NCBI GenBank assembly: GCA_016490735.1
Contig: JAEMWC010000377.1
Span: 517,501-581,500 of the forward strand
Source: Pachyseris speciosa
Lineage: Eukaryota; Cnidaria; Anthozoa; Scleractinia; Pachyseridae
Length of the DNA: 64,000 nt
Reading direction: 5' to 3'
In this document: one piece after another, positions 53,828-64,000 of the stretch
Layout: the number at the start of each line of letters is the position of its first letter
Numbering within the stretch: position 1 is the first letter of the stretch
Made by a program: the position numbers and the translations under genes
The notes under the pieces: generated by a model
The model's input: only the letters and a program-made list of their open reading frames with translations
The model's database searches: none
What the model was told of the DNA's origin: nothing

Positions 53828-54879
53828 TTCTGTGATGTTTTGGAGTAAAGATCATGATTTGATCCTCTGCCAAGAAGTGATCAACGTTAATCCTTATGTT
53901 ACTAAGAAAGGCTCAACACAGCGAAGTGCTACCTAGGAAAAAGTGACAAAAACACTGAATAATTGTCCATTTCCAGCATTCAATGTCGACAAGCGCTCTG
54001 TCCGCGATCATTTTGCAATATTACAAAATAGGTATAAAAAGAAGTTAAGAGCCGAGGAAAAGGCAAGTGGTATAACACCTGATGAACCCACAGAAATGGA
54101 AAACCTGCTGGAACAAATAATTGCACTGGAAGAAAGGGCTGAGGCAGAGCAGCAAGAAATGGATTGGGAAAAGAGCCGGAAGGTAGAGAATGACAGAGGA
54201 AAAGCTGAAGATGTTAGGTTAAAAGCCATGGAAAAGTTATCTGATACACAAAAAAGGCAATCGGGTGGAGATAGAGGACAATCAAAGTAAGCGACCACGC
54301 CGCTCTGGAAGTGATGCAATCTCTTACTTGTCACAGACAGCTCAGATAAATTATGAGCTCAGGCAAGAGGAATTGAAGCTGAAAAAAGATCAACAGGAGT
54401 TTGAGAAACAGCAGATGAAGATTGCAACAGAAGGTCAAAAGCAGTTTCAGGAGCAGCAAAGTCAGTTGCTTGAAGTGGTGTTGCAGCAGCAGCAGCAACA
54501 GCAAAGTCAACAAACACTGCTTATGATGCAGCAACAGCAGGAACAAACGAAGGCACTAATGGGCATGTTGGAGCGCATCATGGACAAATAATTGTTTCTG
54601 TTTTATTCTTCAACATTTTGTCCATAAAATGCAAAATTGTTGTGTTCCTATTTAGAGGTAGCAGGAATGTCTTCTCTCCTGTTACATTTTCCCACTGTTT
54701 TACATTCAAAGCTGAGTCAGTATTAAGTAGTCAGAAAACGTTGTGACACATTTCCAGGCGAGTTGTTGAAAATTAAGAAATGTTTTGATATTGAATTTGT
54801 ACTTCCCAACTTTCCTAACTTCTTGTGAGTAAGAGAGACCTATTTTCAGACACATCTGTTTGCACTAATCATCAAAGAC

Positions 54880-55937
54880 TTGAGACTTAAAGGGCTAAAA
54901 GCTTATCATGTTTTATGCCAACTCAGGAATTTCTTGGAGGGGTGATAATATTTGTGTACCCTACCACTCACGGAAGGAGTGAAGCTGAAGCAACAACGTG
55001 GTACGATTCTAACTTATTGGCGGGAAACCTCAAAAAGTACCAAGTTTTGAACCTGGGCTTCACTCAAAATGACAGCAATATTTGCGTGAATGATGTTGTG
55101 ATTGAATCTAAAGAAAATATCATACTTCTAGGAGTAGTGTTAGATTCTAAGCTAAATTTCTCTGAGCATGTAATCACTATCTGTAAAAAAGCCAGCCAGA
55201 GAATCGGTGTTCTAATGAGACTACGTAATTTAATTCCTATGAAATCTAAGTTAATATTATTCAAAAGCGCGATATTACCATTCCTCACGTACTGTCACCT
55301 AGTGTGGCATTTTTGTAAAGCGAGTGACACTCGAAAGCTTGAAAGACTACAAGAAAGAGGACTTAGAGCGGTTTTCAAGGATAATAATTCTAGTTATGAA
55401 CAACTATTAGAGAAGGCAGATCTGCCAACACTACTAAATAGTCGCTTACGGGATCTGTGCATCCTTATGTATAAAGTAAAGCATAAACTGTGCCCTGCAT
55501 ATATAAGTAACATCTTTAAAGAACCAAATAGTAATTACAATCTGCGGCAAGCAGATTTCTCTATACCTAGGTATGAGACAGTCACCTATGGCAAGCACTC
55601 TATTAGATATTTAGGGCCTAGGCTATGGACAAAACTACCCAAGAGTATCAGGGACGTCACAACCCTAACGTCGTTTAAAAGCAAGATACGCCAACTCAAT
55701 ATAAGTGAACTTTTAGATGATGGCTGCGCAGGCTGTAGCCTTTGTTCATTTTGACTTCTGTGTATTTTTACTATAAATCTCTTAATTAGTTAACTATAGA
55801 TATTTTACCTACTACTGTATATAGTTTTTAGTTTGTATATTCTCCCCTAATTGGTGTCCCCAAATTAGTAAGGGATTTGTTCCCTGGCTAGACGGTTTTG
55901 ACACTTTAATAAAGTTTCTATTCTATTCTATTCTATA
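54880..55937 (+). mobile_element. 5'-truncated LINE fragment, right copy
   Basis: Open frame 54915-55754 (279 codons) encodes the C-terminal third of a reverse transcriptase, ending ELLDDGCAGCSLCSF. The 3' end is AATAAAG followed by (TTCTA)n. The frame differs from the left copy (22236-23075) at two residues (Val/Ala and Arg/Gln). It lies between the two Harbinger genes. Confidence 0.8.
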
Positions 55938-56456
55938 AAGAGATAAGAAACAAAGCACAAGTCAAAGAAAGTAACACAATAAGAATACTGAACTGATCTT
56001 TATGCCAGAAACTTGTGACTAGCCTAACTATGCAACATACTATTTTTCAAACATGTTAGGGACTGCTCCATTTTGTGGAGGAGGAGCGGCTTGTGCAATT
56101 TCATCCATGCATCTGTACTCGGACCACTTTCCCTTCATATAGGCATACCTTTTTTCAAACCCTTCCATGCACAAGGAATGGTTTTCTCAGGGCATGTGCA
56201 TGCACAATATCTTTTCTTCTGTTCATCTTTTATTTTTAATGAATCACCAAAATTGTCAATTTTTTCCAGGAATTTTGACCCCCCCCCCCCCCCAACAAAG
56301 TGCTAAATGGTTTGCCCCTTAATGTCTGTAACTTGCAAAATTTTGATAGTTTCTAGTTAGTTGCTTGGGAACCCCAAAACCTCACAACAACAGTCAAAAG
56401 GTTTGGAATTCTTACCCCGTATAAGGGTATGCAAATTGTGTAGTGGTCTAAGATAA
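55938..56456. other. noncoding spacer with poly-C tract
   Basis: Mirror of 21534-22060. A 15-C run lies at about 56279-56293. No gene. Confidence 0.5.
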
Positions 56457-57679
56457 CTAACTGAAATAGTCGTGCAACATTGGAGGATCAAGGCCAAAGT
56501 ATTCTGCTGTGGTATTGGAATATAGACAGGTAAGGGCTTTTCTTAGTAGTACACAAACAATGTACATCTTGCCAACTTGGCTTAATCCAATCTTTAAGTT
56601 TTTCTTAAAATCCAGGAATTTGAAATAGTTAACTATGTCTGAAAAAAGCCACTCCACGGAAACACGAGCCGCACTCATTGACTCTTTAAACATCTGCATC
56701 TCTCTGGTCAGCATTCCCATCCGAAATGGTGCTTGGAGATGAACCCTGAGTGGATACGCTGGATCGCCATACAAACACATTTCTCTTCCAGCGGGTGAGA
56801 AGGCAAAATTTTCCAGGTCATCATAAAGGTTAGGTTTAAAGTAAAAATGTGCAAAGATTAGAGTTGAAATTAAAAAACCAATAAATAAGATAATGTAAAA
56901 GAAAAAACAACAAACAAACAATGAAGGAAGTAGCATTTGAACTCACCCACAGGGCCATAAAGATAACCAATCAACCCATTGGGAAGAGCAACAGACTGAA
57001 ATTTGAGGGCGTGAATACGTTTGTGCCTGTTGTACACAGTTCTCTGGTTTATGATAGGTCGAGAGATTGGGCGCACTGTTCCATCAATAAACCCGATGCA
57101 ATTTTCCAGGGCCGCCCCTCTGTTGTGGATTGCATTGGCGTAGATATCAAGCATCGCTGGGCTCAGAATAGCATGATTCCATTGAGTCATCCTGTGACCG
57201 TGATTAACATAAAGCCAGTCAATGACGACATTACTTATCATGCTCAACTCTGGAACGGATCGGCCAAATATTGGTATCATGTCTGAATAACGACATGGAT
57301 AGGCAAAGCGTTTCAGCACAATACACAAACCCTCAGTTGCACTGCAGACTGATCCATTGCAACAAACGACATTTGGAGGCAGTCTCAAGGCATCGATAAG
57401 GTAAGGAATGTCTACCTTTTCCACTCGAAAATCTGCTTTGCATTCTGCTGAATCTTTGTTAGTCAGGGAAAAGTTGTCGTACAGAGAATGACGAAATGGA
57501 AGATTTTGAGTGGTATATTCCTCGTAAGGCACAGCAAATTCCTCGTCATCGATAATTTCTTCTTCTAGGCACAAAAGCAGCATTTCCTGAACTGCTTTAA
57601 AGGAACTCATGGTTTGTTTTGTTTCAAAACCGATCCTTCGCCGCGTCGCAGATCTTAACTTTATTTTTCTCGCGTTCAT
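56457..57679 (-). CDS. Harbinger DDE transposase (HARBI1-like), right copy
   Basis: Same protein as 20311-21533 on the opposite arm, with no difference seen. Exon 1 is 57679 to about 56947 and exon 2 about 56840-56457. The catalytic Asp, Asp, Glu are in FIDGTV, YGDPAY and SVEWLF. Here the element still has both ends and the partner gene, although the partner is broken. Confidence 0.85.
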
Positions 57680-57748
57680 GACGCCGTTCTAGGTCCAGGC
57701 TTCCCTCGGTTACGGCGTTGCGAAAGCCACCGCGTCCTCGTATCTTAA

Positions 57749-60146
57749 AGTCCCTACTACAAGCCACGCTGCCCAGTAGCGACCATCAGTTCCATTTCTC
57801 ATGATATTTTCGCAAAATGCCCTGAGCCAGTTTAATAACAATGACTGCTTTGACTTGCCATTACGCAAGAAGTGATTGGCTGCGGCAAAAATAGAATACC
57901 TGCGATTTCCGGTACGGTGATCAACTTCTTTTCAAACAACGTCAAATCATAGTTAGTGGTCAAATCGATATTTGCCGGCGCTTTTCTCGTAAGATTGCAA
58001 ATTGCGATTTGTTTCGATTCTTTGTGAAAGACTATGGATTCCCCTAAATCGTTCGCTGATGTGATAAGAGGGAAAAAATCAAACAGTTGGTGGAGGAGGT
58101 ACCAGGCAGAGGACGAGGAGGAGGCGATGTTAATTGCCATCGAAAAATCACGGGACATTGTAAAGGTAATTGTCGTCTCGTTACTGTTACTGTAACTGTT
58201 AGTGATGATGAACCGACAACACCAGTATTACGCAGCGCGTATACAGAAAAGGAGGATAGGCCTGTTGGCGTTAGGGTAGGTCCTGTTGGGCGCTTTTGTG
58301 TATATGCTTTTAGTTTAGACGTCACCGTAGGTTTCTTATCCTTGAAGATTGTTTTCAATCAATAACGGTTGTTATCATTGTCAAGATCTTACTTAGTGAC
58401 GAAACTTGAGGGTAGAAGCGGTTCACGAGAAAAAGTGAGATTTGCGTAGATGTCCGGATGTCGTGCGAGAGCTCTTGAAAAGAATTTAAGTCACGGCTGC
58501 ACGAACGTTTTCTTGAATTGCGATGGTGCTTGAATTGCGATGGTGATGTGATTTTTTTTTAAAGTTGTCGTGTTGTCAGCGCGCGGTTATAATCGCATGT
58601 GTAACCACCCGCGTGCAAGAGATGCAATGGCGACAGCTAAAAATATCGAATACAACAAACCGCAAGAAATTTAATGAGTTGAATTTTTCGCGACAAAAAT
58701 CACAGAATTTGTCACTCCTATAGCCACCCCGGCGTGCCGGCTACGCGACAATTAAAAAAAAAACCGCATCACCATCGCAAAGCAAATTCTCGCTCGTCTA
58801 GTCACGGCTTTATTTCTCGCGGACAACAAAAATCAATCTTGTCTTGCTCGTAATTTTTTTGTTACTCTTTCTAACTGAGAAAAGTTTTAATCAGCTTGCG
58901 CGAATCCGAACGGTGTCACTTACCATACCTGTCTTGTGCTATTGTCAAGGAGAAATTCATGTGATTTGTAATGATTTACAGCTCGGTACCTCGCTCTGTT
59001 TTGAAAATAGAGCAGTTTGCATTTAAGAGTTTTTCACAGTGCGTGACCTAAAGATTTCTGCTCACAAGTAAGTCACTTACATGAAAACATCGATTCACCG
59101 TGTGTTTTTGAGGTTGAAAGCCCAACATGGTAAGAGAAGCGTCTATGTGCATGATTGAAAGTTCAACAGAGAGAACAAAGCCTTTGAGATAGACTCGAGA
59201 AAGAAACATATGCTTTAACTCGTTTCCGGCCGCCATTTTGGGGTTCCTCAAAGGAACGGCATGAGGAACCCAAAGATGGCGTTTCCATACAAACCACTAT
59301 AATTTTGAGTGGTATATTTTGCCGAATAACTCGAGTACGGGATATCGCACGGCCCTGAGACTTTGACATGTTGTTTATTTATTACTCTTCTATAATATCA
59401 CAATCTCTTGACTTTGTCTATTGAATGAATGATGATTTTATTTTTTTACTTGCGTGACTGAAAACGCTCTATACCGATTTTGTAAAGGCTATATAGAGGT
59501 TCAAATCTGAAATCTACTTTGGGTAGGCACGTGCTTTAAAGAATTAACGGGGGAATCGCGATTTTTCGAAGCCGCAAATTTTTCGAAATCTCCCTTGGAT
59601 TTGCTTCGATCGGACATTGCAACTTTACCCTACTGCAAGTTTGAAACCCTAACCCTGTTTCGAACAAAAAAATAACAGTAAATACCAACGCGCTCTTTTT
59701 TAAGATTGTAGGAAGAACGTTAACTGAAAGCGAACAAATCCCTAACCTGCCAAAGATCCTGATAAGTATAGGTGCGCTTGAACTTACATACCCGTTTCGG
59801 GACATCGGAATCAAAAGCCATACCTTATCCGTGTAGGCCCTATAGGGAAGTATCCCCCGGTGTGATGCACAAAATGAAATCGTGTGAAACACAAATGAAA
59901 TCAGTGACGTTTCTAAAGCCAAATTGGGATTACATGGGGAACGGCACGGGCTATTCACTATTTCACCCCCTAGGCTGTCCCCCACCCCTAGGCTGTCCAC
60001 TTACAAAAAGATCTAATGTCCACGTGCAACTCGCGTTTTGGAAACGCTTAGATTCTTCTTCAATTCACCTTTAATTTAATTTCTCTTTTTCCAATTTCTT
60101 GTCTTTTTAATTTTTTTTGAATAATAAATATTTGGAAAAATTTGTC
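57749..60146. other. arm sequence outside Harbinger, right copy
   Basis: Mirror of 17859-20245, with no recognised gene. The MITE-like unit is at about 58490-58805. Differences from the left arm cluster between about 59640 and 60146. Confidence 0.4.
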
Positions 60147-60218
60147 ACCCTCGACCCTCGACATGGAACCCTCGACCCTCGACATAGAACCCTCGACCCT
60201 CGACCCTCGACCAAAAGA
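60147..60218 (-). repeat. GTCGAGGG tandem repeat at the outer edge of the right arm
   Basis: CCCTCGAC repeats, some with ATGGAAC or ATAGAAC spacers, end at CCAAAAGA (60211-60218). It has more units than the left edge. Confidence 0.85.
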
Positions 60219-60335
60219 CAGACTCGGCTCAACTTTAAGCTTATCTATTTTTTAAGCAACTGTAGTTTTGTCACTTGCTATGTAAATATGTCTTTAAGTG
60301 TTTTGAGTTAAAGTGTTGTTGTTGTTGTTGTTTTC
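60219..60335 (+). mobile_element. probable LINE 3' end with (GTT)n tail
   Basis: AT-rich sequence ending in about six GTT units (60314-60332), which looks like a CR1-type 3' terminus. It could be the missing end of the plus-strand LINE cut at 17800. Inferred from orientation and composition only. Confidence 0.4.
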
Positions 60336-61201
60336 TCGCGGTAGACAATCACAGCAGGAGAATTGATTCATCTTGACCGCTGAAAGAGCCAGTCATATAA
60401 TAAGAGCACGTACTGACAACTGACTAAGTGCATGTGGCAAGGGAATTTTGTTATCACCTTGACGTAGGGGAAATAGAAATGAACAATGCTTTGTACTGCT
60501 AGCCGAGAACGGAAATTCTGTAATCACGAAATGAACTCAAACAAAGCTACTTTTTAAAACGAACAAACAGTCCTAGAAAGTTTCTTAGTGTCTTTGTACT
60601 AAAAACGGAACAAAAACCCTCAGTAATAAATATCAAATTCATCTCTGCAACGAGACACTATTTGCCCGCGTGCTCGCACTTGTTGCGGACATAAAATTTG
60701 TGTCCTCAACAACTGTTTCCCAGTTTGCGCAGTATGGAAATATAGCATTTGCATTGTGTCCTGCTCGTTTGCTCAACCAAGAAACATCATGAGCAAAAAT
60801 GTGTCCTCAACACTGTTTCCTCGTTTGCCAGGGCGAATGAAACCCTTTCAGATGCCCGTCCCCTATAGAAAAAGAGCGAGAGAAATTTAACCTGTGACTG
60901 GAACCGGCAGGAAATAATTCAAATTTATCCCCTAAAGCATCTAAATGCTTCCGGGAATCCCCCTTTCAAGAAGAATCCGTTCACCTTGGAAACAAACGTG
61001 AGGGTGTTAAAGGGGGCTGGGGAGGGGAGGGGGGCGCGGGGCGTTGATCACGTTTCACGGATTGCTAAGAAGAATCACAGCTAATCATTGTCGAATTTTA
61101 TTTGTGTAAGTTATCGCTCGATTTTATGATGAATTCTGACACCGGAAACAAGTCATTATAAAACTTTCAGACCATCAAATCACTAGCATAAGATCGATTA
61201 A
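60336..61201. other. noncoding, with transposon-end-like repeats
   Basis: 60660-60833 contains three variants of GTGTCCTCAACA...CGTTTGC and ends CCTCGTTTGCCAGGG, the inverse of the motif at 9452. The rest shows no gene, only a GGGGAGGGG-rich patch near 61016-61040. Confidence 0.4.
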
Positions 61202-61573
61202 GGCCCTATCCGCACTAGCATAAAACTTGTTTATTTAGACAAATTTTCTGTCATCACCAACGCTTTACAAGTACGGATGGTTTGGTCTTGGAGGCTTCCA
61301 AAAGTACGGTTGGTTGGACGTGTATTCTACACAGAGTATTTAATCGTCAACAAGGCCACATAATTTCGAAGACGTTGGATGCCTTATTGGTAATCACACT
61401 ATCGCAGCAATCTGAGCGAGATTTAAAAGAAAAAGGCATGCAACAAGTAATTTCACGGCTTTGGCCTTTTGAATGCGGATACCATGGACAGGACAAAAAT
61501 TGTTACAACAAAATTTATCCCTGGATTTTGTCGCAGACAATTGGCATTTTGTCTGCTAGTGCGGATAGGCCCT
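61202..61573. mobile_element. MITE with CCTATCCGCACTAGCA ends
   Basis: Left end GGCCCTATCCGCACTAGCA and right end TGCTAGTGCGGATAGGCCC are inverted, with TAA or TTA flanks. No transposase. Confidence 0.7.
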
Positions 61574-61613
61574 AAGTTGCGAGGGCAATAAGACCTTAAT
61601 GCAAAGTTGAAGT

Positions 61614-61832
61614 CAGGGACAGTTGCTTTCTTGACCCCCTCGCCCAAAAAAAACTCTAGGAGCCCTGTTGTCAAAACTCCAGCTATAAATAGTTTGACTA
61701 GAATAATAATCACTTTCAAAACAAAAATAATCAGTTTTCGGTAAAACGTTAAATAGAAATAGTAATTGCTTTTTACTGTTGAAAAGTGGCGGGGCTAAAG
61801 CCCCAGCCCCTCCCCCTGCGCCGTCCCTGACG
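61614..61832. mobile_element. possible small hAT-like MITE
   Basis: TCAGGGAC at the left and GTCCCTGA at the right are inverted around a 200-bp GC-unbalanced interior with no coding. Flanks show no clear duplication. Confidence 0.4.
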
Positions 61833-62226
61833 CGGTTATGGTAGTTGGCGAACCGGCCAGAAGCACCAAGAAATAGGCTACTTATTGAGCAACACAAAAA
61901 CACAGTTATATTAAATTAAAACAATGCTTATTTTTATATTTTGACTCCTATGCAGAATATGGTAAAGCACATACACATACAGTATGTCTGGGCTGCCTGT
62001 GACTTTAGAAACAAGATTGACATCAAAAGTGATTATGTAAAGCACGCGAAATAGATTTTAAAAGTCATTTTCATCCTCAATCTCGTACTAATGTTTTCGA
62101 GAAGCTACGTTTCGCCTACCGGAAACGGAAATTGTTTTTGGTAAACCCATGAATCCCATAAGGCTTCTTGGCCTGGTGCTTCCCTGTCACAACTAACTCG
62201 AGAGTAATGCTTCGTCTATAGCGACC

Positions 62227-62476
62227 ATGAATAACTATAGATCACTCCTGTTGGAGCTTTCCAACAGCTTGACTACTCTCGACCTCGAGCAGCTAAAATT
62301 TGTATGCGTAGATGTCATCCCTGCCGGAGAAGCACAGAGAATTACTCAAGGGTTCGAACTGTTCAGTGCTCTTGAGCGGCGTAACAAGTTGTCAGATAAA
62401 AACAGGGATTTCTTGGCATCTAAACTGATCGATATCAACAGAAATGACTTGAGGAGTAAACTATTAGGGATACAAG
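62227..62476 (+). CDS. death effector domain protein, first exon (host gene)
   Basis: ATG at 62227 (context GACCATGA) opens a frame with one death effector domain: YRSLLLELSNSLTTLDLEQL, then FVCVDVI, LFSALERR, FLASKLIDINRNDLRSKLL, including the RxDL motif. A GTAGGA splice donor follows at 62477. DED proteins (FADD, caspase-8/10, DEDD types) relay cell-death and immune signals by homotypic contact. The family member cannot be told from one exon. Later exons are not recognised before 64000. Confidence 0.8.
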
Positions 62477-64000
62477 GTAGGAATGTGTTTGAACAAATAA
62501 AAATCTGTACCTTCTTGTGTTATTACAATCATGGAGTGAACTCTTGAACTGAGAGCCTCGTCACTCAAAACCATATTTAAATTGAATTTTCTTGTTTCAG
62601 TTGAATTGAATCAGTAGCCATTAAATTTTATCTAGTTTTAGAAACTTTAAAAAAAAATTGTAAGTTTTTAGTTAGGGAAATTGTTTTTATACAGGGTTAA
62701 CCTCACGATTTCCCTATTCAGGATATTTTTGTATTTGTGTTGTAATCTCCTGAATAAATGTAAGCTTAATGTTATGTTTCAAACAGTTGACGTCTCCCAA
62801 AAGGGATACTTGTGTTATTGTCCTGGCCACACACAACCTGTCTCGAGACAAAATTCACTTTAGCATTAACATCACTCAAAAACAAGGTCTTAAGGAGACT
62901 CGAAAGGGTTTTTCGTTGCTGTACTTGCTGTGAAATGATGAAAGATTACAAAGAAGGAAACTTTAATGGTGTGGGCAAACTATGTCTCTTTGCAACTCTA
63001 TTGTTGGCTATACGTTAAGGGTACTTTGACGTCATATCAGTTAGCATGGTAATGTGCCAGGTCCATGAAAAGGTCCTTTAAATTTCAGTTTTTGTAAATT
63101 ATCTGAAAAACTAACTCAGTGGCCTACCGTTTTTGTGGCTAGTGCCTCGTAAGAGGGCTAGTCACTATGTTATGGCCTTTGAGTGTGGGACAGTGGTGAC
63201 TCGGATGTGGGAGTGTAATTCGGAGTATCTTCGTACATTTCCGTTCGGCAAGTGTTCGGAGGTCAGGGTCAGCATCGCTCAGCTCAAAGCACGCTTTTGT
63301 GTTTGCCTTTCGTCCAGCGATACAGCAGGGTTGTAGCTTGCTGTTCGTTCGCGAGAATTCTTTCCACAGGACAAAATAAGAGTAGCATAAAGAATACAGA
63401 TTGAAAGACTCTTGTTCGGTCGGTGAGATGTTATGCTTATGTTGAATTTTAAAACTCCACTCGGAGTGTGCATTCGCTGTTTAAATTATTCTTTACATTG
63501 ATGGCAATCCGATCATTATTTTACTTTATTCCGATGTATTTCTTTGCATTAGAAAACAGATGAGTGCCAGTTGTACTAAAATGAGCGAAGATTCCAATAA
63601 AATCTCCGATCAGATAACGCTGGGTATTTTGGCATTCATATGTGGGCTGGGTGAGTGGGTGAGACGTTAAAACTTCTATTCGCGCACGTAAACGAAGTGT
63701 TCTCGAATTCCAGCAAATAAGCCTGAAATCGGCAAGATGAAATTGGATGATAAACCGCAATAAAGCAACTGGATAAACTGCGAGCGGGTGCGAAAGATTT
63801 GCATAACACGAAAACAACACACTCGTTTATTTGCATATGGTGACGCAGCGCATAGTTTGTTCAAAATTACTTTGCTCGAAGCTCCGAAGTACAGCAGCTC
63901 ACAACGAAGACGGAATAAATGTGCTATATTTTTCAGATAAATATTCGTAAACCAAAAGGTTCAGTAGCTGCGTGGCACAGTAAACAGTAAAAAGTTTTAA
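62477..64000. other. intron or intergenic sequence after the DED exon
   Basis: Only short open frames without recognisable domains. No second DED or caspase domain is visible. It is probably the first intron and beyond. Confidence 0.4.

Larger units (their letters stand above)
48909..54591 (+). pseudogene. Harbinger Myb/SANT-like protein gene, LINE in intron
   Basis: Exon 1 (48909-48943) encodes MADSSQATKPP and ends at a GTAAAC donor. The intron (48944-53827) contains the LINE. Exon 2 starts after TTGTAG at 53828 with the trihelix (WSKDHDLILC...). The splice phases join. A TAG at 53934-53936 and a frame change near 54260 break it. The C-terminus has a KRPRR patch, a coiled coil and a Gln-rich tail. 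It would act as the DNA-binding partner of the transposase at 56457-57679. Confidence 0.8.
48586..57744. mobile_element. PIF/Harbinger transposon, right copy, both ends present
   Basis: Inverted ends GATACGAGGACGCGGTGGC at 48586 and its complement ending at 57744 are each bordered by TTAA. Inside are the Myb-like gene (plus strand, two exons), a full LINE in its intron, a LINE fragment, and the DDE transposase (minus strand). The left arm copy lacks the 48586 end. This shows the right arm is the original and the left arm the copy. Confidence 0.85.
49444..60218 (-). repeat. right arm of the 42-kb inverted repeat
   Basis: 10775 bp, reverse complement of 17801-28541. It is 34 bp longer, largely from extra GTCGAGGG units at the outer edge and a roughly 20-bp CCTAGGCTGTCC duplication (about 59968-59999). 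It contains an undamaged LINE and most of a complete Harbinger element, so it is the likely donor copy. Confidence 0.9.

Noticed and set aside
17801..60218. Whole 42 kb as one Polinton with giant terminal repeats
   Set aside because: The arms contain independent Harbinger and LINE elements cut at a LINE end, the right Harbinger extends past the arm boundary, and no 6-bp target duplication flanks the outer edges.

Overview
The window looks like a piece of an invertebrate animal genome, most likely an anthozoan cnidarian (stony coral or relative). That is inferred from the mix of Pao, CR1/L2, Tx1, Penelope, Harbinger and Polinton-type elements and from one death-effector-domain exon; no species marker was found. 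Almost everything here is transposable-element sequence nested several layers deep. Only two short pieces look like ordinary host genes: a possible first exon at the left edge (minus strand, 1-126) and a DED exon at 62227-62476.

Layout. 1-2570: host flank, a decayed LINE tail, a (CT)n tract, a pogo-like MITE and a foldback. 2575-9055: a complete but broken BEL/Pao LTR retrotransposon on the minus strand, with 319-bp LTRs and AATAA target duplications. 10050-17800: a 5'-truncated CR1-type LINE on the plus strand, interrupted by a Penelope GIY-YIG fragment (10186-10722, duplication AAATAACT) and by a 5.2-kb Tx1/L1-type LINE (11395-16637, duplication ATTAGGAAA). 17801-60218: a 42-kb structure with two inverted arms of about 10.75 kb (17801-28541 and 49444-60218) around a 20.9-kb centre. 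60219-64000: a probable LINE 3' end, two MITEs and the DED exon.

The arms carry a PIF/Harbinger transposon (DDE transposase plus Myb/SANT partner) with an L2/CR1-type LINE in the intron of the Myb gene. The right copy of Harbinger has both ends (48586-57744). The left copy stops exactly at the 5' end of its LINE, where it abuts a viral DNA polymerase gene. The LINE 5' halves differ between arms while most of the rest is almost identical. This fits one-way copying of the right arm through LINE homology.

The centre is a Polinton/adintovirus-like element: protein-primed-type PolB, a BRO-N/nuclease protein, an rve integrase with a chromodomain, a PLA2-domain protein, an adenain-type protease, major and minor capsid proteins and several small basic or acidic proteins. 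It is decayed: frameshifts in PolB, both capsid genes and BRO, a stop in the protease, and no packaging ATPase or PolB N-terminus seen. A 9.55-kb Mutator-like (MULE) transposon, itself holding a truncated LINE, sits inside the integrase gene with a perfect 9-bp duplication.

Two observations stand out in the viral core. First, the integrase has no start codon of its own. Its frame is entered from the PLA2 gene at a textbook -1 frameshift signal: A_AAA_AAC, a 7-nt spacer, then a 10-14-bp stem. This predicts a PLA2-integrase fusion made like Gag-Pol. Second, most of the other viral genes start directly after a shared TCTAAT...TATATG leader motif that the integrase, PLA2 and protease lack.
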